Shown here: in pieces, positions 26,827 through 35,236 of the stretch
Layout: each line of letters starts with the position of its first letter
Position numbering within the stretch: the first letter of the stretch is position 1
Source: Clostridia bacterium
Lineage (GTDB): Bacteria > Bacillota > Peptococcia > DRI-13 > SM3-B62
DNA: 64,000 nucleotides
NCBI GenBank assembly: GCA_018432615.1
Contig: JAHDSQ010000018.1
Coordinates: 1-64,000 of the forward strand
Direction: 5' to 3'
Translations under genes and position numbers: made by a program
The notes under the pieces: model-generated
What the model saw: the letters and a program-made list of their open reading frames with translations, nothing else
Databases searched by the model: none
Told to the model about the DNA's origin: nothing

Positions 26827-26851
26827 TACAATATACTCATCAATGATGAGT
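26827..26851 (+). promoter_or_regulatory. Possible -10 and operator before the cobalamin-enzyme genes
   Basis: TACAAT (26827-26832) is followed at once by the perfect inverted repeat ACTCATC-AAT-GATGAGT (26835-26851). This lies 23 bases before the small-protein start, where a bound repressor would block transcription. It is a candidate site for the FCD regulator. No convincing -35 is seen. Confidence 0.4.
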
Positions 26852-26873
26852 TGCAAGATGGGAGGGTATGGAG

Positions 26874-27113
26874 ATGGGAGAATGGTTCGAGAGAGTTCTT
26901 GATGCCGTGGATATCGAAACGTTTTTCGCCTGCAAAGACGAAAAAGAGGGCAGGGTATTGGCAATGCAGCTAATGAAGGGGTTCGGACTGAAAGACGCGG
27001 ATATTGTTTTTATTGAACATGAAGGACCGGGTGCAAGGGTAAGGGCCCGAGGATATATTCACAGGGCCGGTGACCGCTATGGCTGGCTGGAGGGAGGGAC
27101 AGATGATGAGTAA
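26874..27113 (+). CDS. Small protein of unknown function upstream of the cobalamin enzyme
   Basis: The 79-residue protein (MGEWFERVLDAVDIETFF...) is not recognised. The N-terminal half is amphipathic helical. The second half has alternating strands (ADIVFIEHEGPG, ARVRARGYIH) and ends in an acidic GGTDDE tail. The ATG at 26874 is 7 bases after GGAGGG; the ATG at 26868 is too close. Its stop overlaps the next gene by 8 bases, so equal expression with the cobalamin protein is likely. The arrangement of a small gene before a large cobalamin enzyme recalls the small OraS subunit of D-ornithine aminomutase, but I see no sequence match, and a subunit role is only a guess. Confidence 0.7.
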   Translation: MGEWFERVLDAVDIETFFACKDEKEGRVLAMQLMKGFGLKDADIVFIEHEGPGARVRARGYIHRAGDRYGWLEGGTDDE

Positions 27114-28920
27114 AAAGGCTAAAGTCTTATTGGCACCGTTGGATCCGGTGCATGATATAGGCTTGAAAATTATAAAACGATCCCTGGATGAAGCGGGCTA
27201 CCAAACAATTCTTCTACCCCCCGACTATTCTTCGGAGGAAATTCTCAAGGTAGCAATGGAGGAGAAGGTCCGTGCCATCTTAGTCAGCCGTACTTTAGGT
27301 TATGGTGTTGCCGAGCTTTTAGCACGGTTCGTGGACATGGCGGAAGCGGTAGGGATTCGCGAGAATGTAAAGCTGGCTATAGGGGGTATGAGTATTCGCC
27401 CCGAATTAGCGCAAGAGTTGGGCTACGATGCCGGCTTTGGCCCGGGGACGAAGCCGGAGGAGGTTATCGCTTTTCTGGAAAACAGGAAATATGAGCCGGA
27501 GATAAGAGGAGCGGGGAAGATAAAAAGGGATATTACCAAAGGGTTTGATTATGCCTATAGTAATAAAAATATTGAAAAGATGTTGGATCATATCGTGACC
27601 TCGATTGTCGGTTGGGGACAGAACAAAACTACCCCAGGGATAAAGAGGGCCGAGGTAAGAAAAGGATTATTGGAACTTCCTCAGGGTAAGGACAGGACAC
27701 ACCTGTTGCAGGAATACTTGCGGTGGTGTGATGCCAAGGTCAAGGAATTCTATCTTGAAGGAACGGTATTGCCAAAAACGCGTCTGTTGAGCAAGGAAGA
27801 ACTGAGGAAATTAGAGAGATATGTTGAGGAGACCAATAAGCGTATGACGCTGCAGGTAATTCAACACAGCAGGGAAAAACCGGTAGTATTCATCCAGTAT
27901 GGCACAGGTTGTCCCTTTATGGATATTGCGCACATCAAAGCCGGAGAAGCATGGGGTGCCGACGGGGTAGTGCATTTTGATCCGTCCTGGGGGGCTCGCA
28001 CCGAAGGTTTTCTGGAGGGATACATAACCCATGAAGAGGACGGTTCCATTATTACCCCTGAGAACTTAATGGGTATCAAGAGTTCTTTAAGTCCTCATAC
28101 GATATGGCAGGTAAGGGCTCATAGGGGTTTAAACACGCCGGAAACAGTACTCTTGGCAGGGGCGATGGGAGCGGATCTGACTAAAATCAATATTGCCTAT
28201 GGTTCCCTTGGCGGGGGAACAGACCCGGCCAGGCTGACTATGGATGCTATGCAAGCTATTCGTTACGCGGTTGAGTACGGACTTCCCTTTGATGTGGTGA
28301 CAAATGAGGAACTGTGTGGGGTTCCTGCCTATAAGGCTTTTGCAGGTATGCTGATTACAGCGCATCTCGGCTTGCGCTTGGGTGGCAGACCTATACTGCA
28401 GCCGTTGTTCTGTTATTCTCCGGAGGTTATGGTATCAGGCGATATGGATGATAATTACGTTGATTTCAATGCGGCGAAAATCATGGCTTTGCGCAGTATA
28501 ATCAGGGCTCCGATTTGGCCGGGAGCTCCCATCGGGTTTTTGACACAAACGGAGGATAGGGTGCAGTCATCACTGTCCACAGCATTGCACGGGGCCCTTG
28601 CCGCCAGTTTAGGAGTTGAAGCCATCTCTATCGCTTCCTCCGATGAGGCCTATTCAGGTGGGCCGATAGCAGTGCCGTCCCGTATCGATACCTTAAAAGC
28701 CCTGCAAGAAGCCTTCCGTTTCTTCGGGCTGTCAAGTATTGCCCCCACCGAAAATGCGCAAGTTTGGGCCGAACGCTTGGAAAAAGGGATAGAGGAAGTG
28801 CTGGAAACGGTAGCGGAGAGAGGCGATTTTGTTGCTGCTCTTTATGAGGGATTACTTGGCAGCGTGGCTGAAGGCGCTTATCCGGGCAGGAGCGGAAGGA
28901 AAACGGTGATGATGTTGTAA
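27106..28920 (+). CDS. Fused glutamate-mutase-like protein (MutS-type B12 domain + MutE-type barrel)
   Basis: The 604-residue protein begins with a B12-binding Rossmann domain (about 1-135) that lines up with glutamate mutase S: DPVHDIG for the cobalt-binding loop, ILVSRTLGYG, then GPGTKPEEV. The loop spacing is Asp13-x2-His16-x2-Gly19, one residue longer than the canonical D-x-H-x2-G. The remainder (about 170-590) resembles the E subunit barrel (IWQVRAHRGLNTPETVLLAG against the arginine-bearing QARHGTPD segment of MutE). Glutamate mutase rearranges glutamate to 3-methylaspartate with adenosylcobalamin. Both subunits in one chain, and clear divergence in the barrel, suggest another substrate. 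The ATG at 27106 is 7 bases after GGGAGGG. A PLP enzyme gene follows after 58 bases. Confidence 0.75.
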   Translation: MSKKAKVLLAPLDPVHDIGLKIIKRSLDEAGYQTILLPPDYSSEEILKVAMEEKVRAILVSRTLGYGVAELLARFVDMAEAVGIRENVKLAIGGMSIRPELAQELGYDAGFGPGTKPEEVIAFLENRKYEPEIRGAGKIKRDITKGFDYAYSNKNIEKMLDHIVTSIVGWGQNKTTPGIKRAEVRKGLLELPQGKDRTHLLQEYLRWCDAKVKEFYLEGTVLPKTRLLSKEELRKLERYVEETNKRMTLQVIQHSREKPVVFIQYGTGCPFMDIAHIKAGEAWGADGVVHFDPSWGARTEGFLEGYITHEEDGSIITPENLMGIKSSLSPHTIWQVRAHRGLNTPETVLLAGAMGADLTKINIAYGSLGGGTDPARLTMDAMQAIRYAVEYGLPFDVVTNEELCGVPAYKAFAGMLITAHLGLRLGGRPILQPLFCYSPEVMVSGDMDDNYVDFNAAKIMALRSIIRAPIWPGAPIGFLTQTEDRVQSSLSTALHGALAASLGVEAISIASSDEAYSGGPIAVPSRIDTLKALQEAFRFFGLSSIAPTENAQVWAERLEKGIEEVLETVAERGDFVAALYEGLLGSVAEGAYPGRSGRKTVMML

Positions 28921-28978
28921 TTGGGGTGATTTTCACCCTTGCAAATATATCAAATAAAAAAAAAGGAGTTGTTTAAAA

Positions 28979-30445
28979 ATGGCAAAATTTAAGTTCAAGT
29001 ACCAAATGTACAAACATCTTAGGGACAATATCCCTAACATTTATGCCGAGGCAAGCAAGGCAGCGGAGAAAATTGGCGTTCCTGCGGATATCAAAGGGAA
29101 ATTCGGATTAACAGGGGCTATTTCCGGTTGCCCGGCGCCTCTTAGGAACGATATTTTGGAAGCCGGGGAGAAGGAAGCCAAAAAGGTCGTGCCTTTAGCA
29201 GTGTATGTCGATCAAATGAGGGATATTGTCAAAGAGGTTTACGGAGATGACTGGGATGTAGCACCGGTCAATACCTGCGAGGCAGGTTTGTGGGTTTCAT
29301 TTGATGCCCTCTTTACACCCCCCGCTATGGGTCGCGGTGATAACTATCGTTCTCGTTATATTGCCTTGTATGAGAAGCATATCCATCACCAGGCAGGATA
29401 TGGGCGGCCCTTTCCGGCACGCTACAAAGACATCTTGGCAGATCGCGGTTCAACAGCCGGTGAATTAGGTTTTTACGGGAAGAGACAGAACAACCTTGAT
29501 ACGATTTTTGCCCCCCTGGCCGGAGCAAAGTATGATGTTCACGGGATTAAGTATCATCCGGTACCCCTGTTAACAGAGGTAGATCCCCAAGCCTCTCAAA
29601 AGAGCATTGCCGAATTGGCTGAACGCCATGCCCAAATGCTTACCGGCTTCACTAGTTTAGGTTACGAGACTCCGGGGTATGGCTATGGCATCAAGGATAA
29701 AGAAGGCACGCCTGTTTTGCAGAAGGTCGTTGCGGAACTTGCGCAGAAATATAATGTGCCCTATGTGATAGACAATGCTTGGGGACTGCCGTTTGTTGGA
29801 ACCAACCCTGTTAAAAACGGCTGTGATGTGATCATTTACAGCATGGATAAGGCAACCGGTTCACCTTTATGCGGTCTTATTATCGGTAAAGAGGAAGTTA
29901 TGGTACCGATTAGGCGTGCTCTTGGTATGCACGGTGATCGCTGGGGTACTACTGCTTCTTACGGGAAGGCCGCTTACGTCACGAATGACCCCGGCAAAGA
30001 AGCCTTAGTCGGCGCTTTGGCTGCTCTCAAAGCCCTGAAAGACAAGCCTGAAATGTACACCAAGCCGGTTGATGATCTCTACGATATAGTTGTGGATGAA
30101 ATCAAGGGTCTTGATCCGCAAATCAGAGATGGTTTTATTGTCAATAAATCCTATAACTCCACGGCGGTAGAAATCAACTACGAGAAAACATGGAAGAACG
30201 GAAAGATGGGTGTACCGATTTTCTCGATTGAGGATATGTATTCCGGCACGAACATCTTCCAGTCAGGGATGTCGGCGATGGGAGTCATTCCTACCGTGGC
30301 ATACGACGGCAACATCTATATCTCCACAGGTCTTGCCACTACAGACGAAAACGGGATGTTGATTCCCGATAGGACCAGGGTTGCCGTGAAGGCTTTGGTA
30401 GAGTTGATTAATATTACCAGCCGGTATGCAGGAATTTTAGAGTAA
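28979..30445 (+). CDS. Fold-type I PLP-dependent enzyme of unknown substrate
   Basis: I do not recognise a named family. The 488-residue protein has the marks of a fold-type I PLP enzyme: an aspartate for the pyridine nitrogen (Asp265 in YVIDNAWGLPF) and a probable PLP lysine (Lys291 in IIYSMDKATGSPLCGLIIG). The latter resembles the SGDK-LGGPQAG segment of SelA-type and cysteine-desulfurase-type enzymes. Lyase, transaminase and racemase are all possible. AAAAGGAG precedes the ATG. It is the last gene of the cobalamin-enzyme transcript and ends at a strong terminator. I infer that it prepares the mutase substrate or works on its product. Confidence 0.75.
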   Translation: MAKFKFKYQMYKHLRDNIPNIYAEASKAAEKIGVPADIKGKFGLTGAISGCPAPLRNDILEAGEKEAKKVVPLAVYVDQMRDIVKEVYGDDWDVAPVNTCEAGLWVSFDALFTPPAMGRGDNYRSRYIALYEKHIHHQAGYGRPFPARYKDILADRGSTAGELGFYGKRQNNLDTIFAPLAGAKYDVHGIKYHPVPLLTEVDPQASQKSIAELAERHAQMLTGFTSLGYETPGYGYGIKDKEGTPVLQKVVAELAQKYNVPYVIDNAWGLPFVGTNPVKNGCDVIIYSMDKATGSPLCGLIIGKEEVMVPIRRALGMHGDRWGTTASYGKAAYVTNDPGKEALVGALAALKALKDKPEMYTKPVDDLYDIVVDEIKGLDPQIRDGFIVNKSYNSTAVEINYEKTWKNGKMGVPIFSIEDMYSGTNIFQSGMSAMGVIPTVAYDGNIYISTGLATTDENGMLIPDRTRVAVKALVELINITSRYAGILE

Positions 30446-30450
30446 GGTAA

Positions 30451-30486
30451 AAAACAGGGAGGGCGGCAAAGCTCTCCCTGTTTTTA
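30451..30486 (+). terminator. Intrinsic terminator after the PLP-enzyme gene
   Basis: An 11-bp stem, AAAACAGGGAG (30451-30461) with CTCCCTGTTTT (30474-30484), is followed by more T residues. Confidence 0.9.
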
Positions 30487-30511
30487 TGAGTTTCCGCAAA
30501 GAAAACTAACT

Positions 30512-31165
30512 TTAATGGTATTTATGGAATCTGCCAAAACTAATCTGAGCCCAAATCCATAAGATTACGCCCAGAGAAAAGGAATGTACGGATGAAAACC
30601 ATAATTCGGAGGCGTTTAATAAGTTTGTATTAAATGAGAAAACATTTATTATTGGAAATAGCACTCCCCTGGTAAGTATTTGTGTGCTTGAATAAATAAC
30701 GAGTATGACTAAAGACCAACCGGAGTTTGCAGTCATTGTTATAGCCCAAAAACCTAAACCGGCGAAAAAAAATACTTCAGATCCCAGTTGCACTGCTAGA
30801 GGGAGAAAAATACGCGCAACACATAACTGGTCTATTATTAGTAATATCGCTAGCAACAAAAAAAGATAGAAAATGAAAAAGACGAATGCCCTCAGAAACC
30901 CTAATTGCAAGCGGCTGGTTGGATAACTGAACACCGTTTCGCTTCCGGGTTCTTCTAAAATGTATTGGTATAAAAAGATGCTCCACCAAGCAGCGAAAAC
31001 AGGAAAAGTTAGTTCAAGGGCCGGTATAATATGATTTAAAGCATCTTTCCTCAGACAGCTATAGAGAATAAGTAATAGCGATATTAAGAAAGGAAGATGT
31101 GCATTAAATCCCATTACCTTAAAATCGTAAAAAACATCTAATTTCTTTTTCATTCTGAAACACAC
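30512..31165 (-). CDS. ABC-2-type membrane permease of the AT-rich cluster
   Basis: The 217-residue hydrophobic protein has about six membrane helices and a short basic N-terminus (MCFRMKKKLDVFYDF); no catalytic motif. The start is uncertain: the frame overlaps the upstream ATPase gene by 16 bases, and an ATG at codon 5 (MKKKLDVF) is also possible. Its position last in a permease-ATPase-permease set makes it a second membrane subunit. Base composition, like its two partners, is visibly richer in A and T than the flanking chromosome. Confidence 0.7.
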   Translation of the reverse strand: MCFRMKKKLDVFYDFKVMGFNAHLPFLISLLLILYSCLRKDALNHIIPALELTFPVFAAWWSIFLYQYILEEPGSETVFSYPTSRLQLGFLRAFVFFIFYLFLLLAILLIIDQLCVARIFLPLAVQLGSEVFFFAGLGFWAITMTANSGWSLVILVIYSSTQILTRGVLFPIINVFSFNTNLLNASELWFSSVHSFSLGVILWIWAQISFGRFHKYH

Positions 31166-32007
31166 CCCATTAAATACAGATAAGCATCCTCTAAAGTAGG
31201 CGTTGCAGAAACGGCACCATTTGGCGGCGTTTCCGATATAATGCGAAGATTATACTTATCCCCAAGATGTTGACTGGAAATGACATTCCATTCTTTTGAT
31301 ATGTTGAAATATTCATCAGTTGACAAGGTCATACTCCAAACCTTACCTTTTGCCATATCAGATAAAGATTTCAAATCATCTTTCTTAAGTATTTTTCCTT
31401 TATGAAGAATTGCAGCTTGTTCGCAAGTCGCTGCAATGTCTTCAACAATATGGGTAGAAATAATCACAATAGATTCTTTGCTGAGATAATGTAATAATCT
31501 TCTAAATCTAATCCGTTCCGCTGGGTCTAGTCCGGCAGTGGGTTCGTCTACAACAATAATTTGAGGATCACCTAAAATTGCCTGTGCTATACCCACACGA
31601 CGAATCATACCGCCGGAGAGTTCTTTGATTTTCTTATCCTTTTGCTCTAATAAATTTACTTTCTCCAGAACATCTACAACCATTTTTTCCCGTTGATCGT
31701 AAAAGCCTCTTAATACAGCAATATGATGCAAAACTTCTTTGACCGTGATGTTTTTGTATAAAGAGAATTTTTGCGGAAGATAACCGATCATATTCCGTAC
31801 TAAATGAGCTTTTTTCCAGTTGATGTTACCCATGCTTATTTCACCTGCCGTGGGTGTCAGGAGGGTTGTTATGATTCGCATCAGAGTGGTTTTCCCGGCT
31901 CCGTTAGGGCCTAATAATCCAAACATACCGGGAGAAATTTCAAGCGAAACATCTGTCAGCGCAGGAAATTTGCCATAGCATTTGGATATGTTTTTAATTT
32001 CAAGCAT
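31150..32007 (-). CDS. ABC transporter ATP-binding protein
   Basis: The 285-residue ATPase has Walker A ([15 protein letters not shown]), signature LSGGM, Walker B (IIVVDEPTAGLDP) and the H-loop (STHIVED). The C-terminal ~80 residues form the extra domain common in antibiotic/bacteriocin exporters of the CcmA/BcrA class. I start at MLEIKNISKCYG (32007), with AAAGGGG nine bases upstream; the frame extends to 32028. It follows the large permease gene by one base. Confidence 0.92.
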   Translation of the reverse strand: MLEIKNISKCYGKFPALTDVSLEISPGMFGLLGPNGAGKTTLMRIITTLLTPTAGEISMGNINWKKAHLVRNMIGYLPQKFSLYKNITVKEVLHHIAVLRGFYDQREKMVVDVLEKVNLLEQKDKKIKELSGGMIRRVGIAQAILGDPQIIVVDEPTAGLDPAERIRFRRLLHYLSKESIVIISTHIVEDIAATCEQAAILHKGKILKKDDLKSLSDMAKGKVWSMTLSTDEYFNISKEWNVISSQHLGDKYNLRIISETPPNGAVSATPTLEDAYLYLMGCVSE

Positions 32008-32008
32008 T

Positions 32009-34129
32009 TTATCTATCCCCTTTTTCAATGCTGATTAATTCGGTAACATTCTCAAAATCCATAATTTTATCACTGTCTAAAGTGCTTAACCAATTACGGA
32101 AAAACGATTGCAAAATTTCGTGGTCTGATTTATTTTCATCGATAAACGCTTTAATTTGGTTTAATACAATTTCTTCCCTTGCAAATTCAAGCTCATGATA
32201 ATTATCTACAATAGTACGAAAATGATTGTAGCTATCTATCATGGAATCCAGGATTGTTTTTGATTCTTCATAAGATGTTTGATCGTAGTTCATGCTATAC
32301 CAGTATGCATAACCAGCTATAAAGGAGGCTTTTATTCTCTCATTTTGTTCAGTCATGTTGTTAGTTCTGGTTAAAGAAGTCAATACTGATGGAACAAGGG
32401 ATCTTCTGTTATTTAGAAGATCGCCATCATTATATTGTTGGTTTATTCCTATAATTAAATGGTCATCTAAATTCCATATAGTTGAGGAAACTAAACTTGA
32501 TTCTGTAGGTATCGAAAGAAAAAGCAGTTTTGAATATTTTAAAGTGTTTTTAAGGGCTAAATCGGTTTTAATATTTTCTACTACCGGTTTTATGTTTTCA
32601 AGAAAACCTGGTATTCCTTCAATCATTTTGTTAAGAGATATCGGATAAACTATATTTATCTCTCCTATTTTCGTTTCTGTGAGCATTCCTGCAGCAAGTG
32701 TTATTCCGGATGATGTTTTTCCGCTCCATAAATTCTCACCTTCTCTGGAAAGATTGGTAAATAAAGGTCTAGGCCCTGAGTACTTGAGTGTATATTTGGC
32801 AGGTGTTTGAGAAATTAAAGGTTTTCGCAGCAGGTATGAGTTTTCGGCTTTCATAGCTTGGTAAGAACCTGCAACAGGAATCCAGGGGAAATAAGCGGGG
32901 AGCATAACAGCTTGTTCATTAGCATAAAAATAAGGAGAACTCGTGCCTTCATAATCAAAAACTATTTTCTTAAGAACATTTTTGTTTAAGATTTTTGGGA
33001 ATGATACCAAAACTTGATCTCCCTTTTGCTCATATGATAATAGGGTACCGCTTTCATCAAAAACACCTTTTACTCGTAGATCATGGTAAAGAGTAAATAC
33101 CATTTTTTCGGTTTCTTGGAGCGGCTTTATTTCCATGATGACCTTAGCTTTAAGATTACGAAATGACTCTAAATCGATTTCGTACGATTCGATAATAAAT
33201 GGTTCGTTGTTTTGAAATGCGGTCTGTTTATTGGCAGTATAGTAACACATATCATAAACACCCACTGCATTATATTCATATTTTGTTGTTATTACTTGGT
33301 CTTCTTTAGCAAATGAGTTAATCAAGGGTATATTTAGAGTTAACAAAAAGATTATAACAATAGCGAGTGTTTTAGTAGATTTGAAATTGAAAGATTTTAA
33401 AAGCGATATTAAAAATAACACCACAACGTTTAACAACCATAAGCCCTTCTGTAACCATCTGCCGATTTCTAATTGTAAACCATAAACAGGATCATACGAT
33501 AGATGGGGATTAGTTTGTCCAAGATTCAAAAAATTAGCAATAGAGTTTAAATTAACCCGTAATATACCCATAAGAGGTTTAAAAACAGCCATATTAAGAG
33601 GACCAATAAATAACCAGATTAAAACTAGTACAGGATATATCAAATTTGATTTCATATACAATCCCAAGATCATTCCTAGAAGCCCTGATATAATAAAAGG
33701 GATTGCCCAGTATAAAAAAAGATAGGAGATTGACTTCCAATAGAAAATAAAAGGAACATCTTTACACCAAAATATTACATATATTTCAATTAAAGATATG
33801 CAGGTGAAAGCAAGTATTATAGATATTAAAGTAAGGCATTTAGCAATTATTTTTGAACTCTGTCCGTTAGGCAGCACATCAAACACTTCGTCACACCAAT
33901 AAAATGCTTCTTTTTGTACAAGATAAACACCTAAAATCATACAAGCGAACATCCCACCCTGAATTATAAAGGCTGTTGAAATCAAGGCTCCTCCCGGATT
34001 AGACCTTTGAAGCCTGATTATAAAGTGGTAAAAAATAACAAAAAGAGACAACAATAAAAAAAAACAGCTTCCATAATAACGAGTTAACAGTCTTAATTCA
34101 ATTTTGTACGAGTCAATAATCTTTTTCAT
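32009..34129 (-). CDS. Large ABC-2-type permease with extracellular domain
   Basis: The 706-residue protein has about seven N-terminal membrane helices (1-270), which continue the ABC-2 exporter pattern. A large soluble C-terminal part follows (about 285-700), presumably outside the cell. The overall form resembles ABC-2 permeases joined to an M1-peptidase-like region, but I see no HExxH zinc site, so no peptidase activity is implied. With its ATPase and second permease it would export or give self-protection against a peptide or lipid. Upstream lies the remnant of a small secreted protein. The gene is AT-rich. Confidence 0.75.
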   Translation of the reverse strand: MKKIIDSYKIELRLLTRYYGSCFFLLLSLFVIFYHFIIRLQRSNPGGALISTAFIIQGGMFACMILGVYLVQKEAFYWCDEVFDVLPNGQSSKIIAKCLTLISIILAFTCISLIEIYVIFWCKDVPFIFYWKSISYLFLYWAIPFIISGLLGMILGLYMKSNLIYPVLVLIWLFIGPLNMAVFKPLMGILRVNLNSIANFLNLGQTNPHLSYDPVYGLQLEIGRWLQKGLWLLNVVVLFLISLLKSFNFKSTKTLAIVIIFLLTLNIPLINSFAKEDQVITTKYEYNAVGVYDMCYYTANKQTAFQNNEPFIIESYEIDLESFRNLKAKVIMEIKPLQETEKMVFTLYHDLRVKGVFDESGTLLSYEQKGDQVLVSFPKILNKNVLKKIVFDYEGTSSPYFYANEQAVMLPAYFPWIPVAGSYQAMKAENSYLLRKPLISQTPAKYTLKYSGPRPLFTNLSREGENLWSGKTSSGITLAAGMLTETKIGEINIVYPISLNKMIEGIPGFLENIKPVVENIKTDLALKNTLKYSKLLFLSIPTESSLVSSTIWNLDDHLIIGINQQYNDGDLLNNRRSLVPSVLTSLTRTNNMTEQNERIKASFIAGYAYWYSMNYDQTSYEESKTILDSMIDSYNHFRTIVDNYHELEFAREEIVLNQIKAFIDENKSDHEILQSFFRNWLSTLDSDKIMDFENVTELISIEKGDR

Positions 34130-34179
34130 ATCCTAATCTCCCCGTTTTTAATACCCCTGAATTTTACGCGCAACTTAAA

Positions 34180-34218
34180 AGAATAGAGGGACTATCATGA
34201 TGCCCCTCTATTCTATGG
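34180..34218 (-). terminator. Terminator before the ABC genes (minus strand)
   Basis: AGAATAGAGGG (34180-34190) pairs with CCCTCTATTCT (34204-34214). Read leftward the stem ends in TTTT. It would separate the peptide/TetR remnant from the permease gene. Confidence 0.65.
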
Positions 34219-34271
34219 GATATCATGTAATACTATTTAACGGTTAAACAAAACAAGATTTGATTTAACAA

Positions 34272-34545
34272 TTAATTCTCAGCCTTTCCGTATCCATTAC
34301 AACCTGTGCGAAGAGGACCGCTTGGATCAAGATGCACATAGTAAGTGCCGCTTTCAACATTAGGTGCCCATGAAGCAGTGCCGCCAACAGCCATTTGAGA
34401 CTCAGAAATTCTTGTATTTAGACCAGGAACCTCTTTGTACAATTGTATCCAAAGAGAATTGGTAGATGAAGTATAGTTGTAACCGAGCATACTAACATCA
34501 CCTGACATAGTGTACTGAGCTCCATCTGCTCCTCCACAGCTATCA
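34272..34545 (-). pseudogene. C-terminal fragment of a small secreted-type protein fused to TetR remnant
   Basis: The frame ending at 34272 reads CGGADGAQYTMSGDVSMLGY, then NYTSSTNSLWIQLYKEV, and ends SGTYYVHLDPSGPLRTGCN with a short tail. It is rich in Gly, Ser, Thr and Tyr and has a pair of Cys, like small exported or peptide-antibiotic-like proteins. It has no start, signal peptide or ribosome site of its own: at about 34537 the frame runs into the duplicated TetR sequence in a different reading frame. The natural N-terminus therefore seems to have been lost by the rearrangement. An internal ATG at 34508 would give 78 residues. Whether it is ever translated is unclear. Confidence 0.5.
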
Positions 34546-34912
34546 GCGGGTTTATCTCCCGGAATTCTTTTCCTGCGCCCTTTTTGTACATGCTCTTTAC
34601 TATCAAGACCGCATTTTTGGCCCTGAATTCATCAATTTTTCTCCAAATGTGGGGATAGTGAGAACTCATATCCTCCATTAACTGATAGGTAATATACTTG
34701 TGGGATAAATCCAAGAAAGCATTCAGCAGCTTCGTCAAGGCTTCTTCGGAGGTTTCGGCTTCTTCTACTGTTTTTATGACATATGTTGACGCCTGATGAA
34801 GCAGTTTTTCTACAGTTGCCTCGATGATTTCGTCTTTGCTTCTGAAATAGCGATAAACTGTTCTTTTGCTCATTTCTGCTTCAGCATTAACATCAGCAGC
34901 CAGTTCATCCAT
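34418..34912 (-). pseudogene. TetR-family regulator, first copy, C-terminus replaced
   Basis: From 34912 to about 34537 this matches the TetR gene at 36515-37069 with about 97% identity. The N-terminal helix before MDELAA is missing. A 12-base insertion adds four residues inside the helix-turn-helix (MDELAADVNAEAEMSKR against MDELAAEAGMSKR). After EINPLIA the sequence switches to unrelated DNA (EEQMELSTLCQVM). With both a broken DNA-binding region and a foreign C-terminus it is almost certainly non-functional. Confidence 0.85.
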
Positions 34913-34921
34913 AGAAAAGTG
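34537..34921. repeat. Direct repeat, left copy (TetR segment)
   Basis: It pairs with 36640-37012: 11 substitutions that I can count over 373 aligned bases, plus one 12-base insertion here. Both copies have the same orientation and bracket 1.7 kb of decayed genes. Confidence 0.9.
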
Positions 34922-35236
34922 TTGGTAGCTTTAATTAATATCACATGCCGGTACGCGGGGATTTTGGAATAGGGACCTTGTTGTTTTTACAATAAGGCAA
35001 GAAGTGGAAAGGTTCGAAGAAGTTCACAAGTCTGCCTAAAAGCTCACAAAAGACAGAGAAGGCGTCGAAAAGCATCTGTTCGTAGTTCTTTCGGATACAA
35101 TTCAAAGTGTCGTCTGCTATTTTAGAGAAAATCAATATATCGATTAAACTAATCCTGTGTTCGCTCGTGTTTTTCTTGTTTTTATTGTTATAATAATGCT
35201 GCTTATTTGTGCTATTAACCAGGCGAGGTGGACAAA
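34922..35236. other. Gene-free stretch before the Cro/CI remnant
   Basis: Only short open frames occur. One on the minus strand (34941-35135, 64 residues, ending KNNKVPIPKSPRTGM) has no ribosome site and no recognised relatives; it may be a scrap of a transposase or other gene. TATAAT near 35188 could be the -10 of the decayed regulator that follows. Nothing firm is seen. Confidence 0.4.

Noticed and set aside
34941-35135. 64-residue ORF on the minus strand
   Set aside because: No ribosome site and no recognised family; kept only as a possible scrap within the gene-free stretch.
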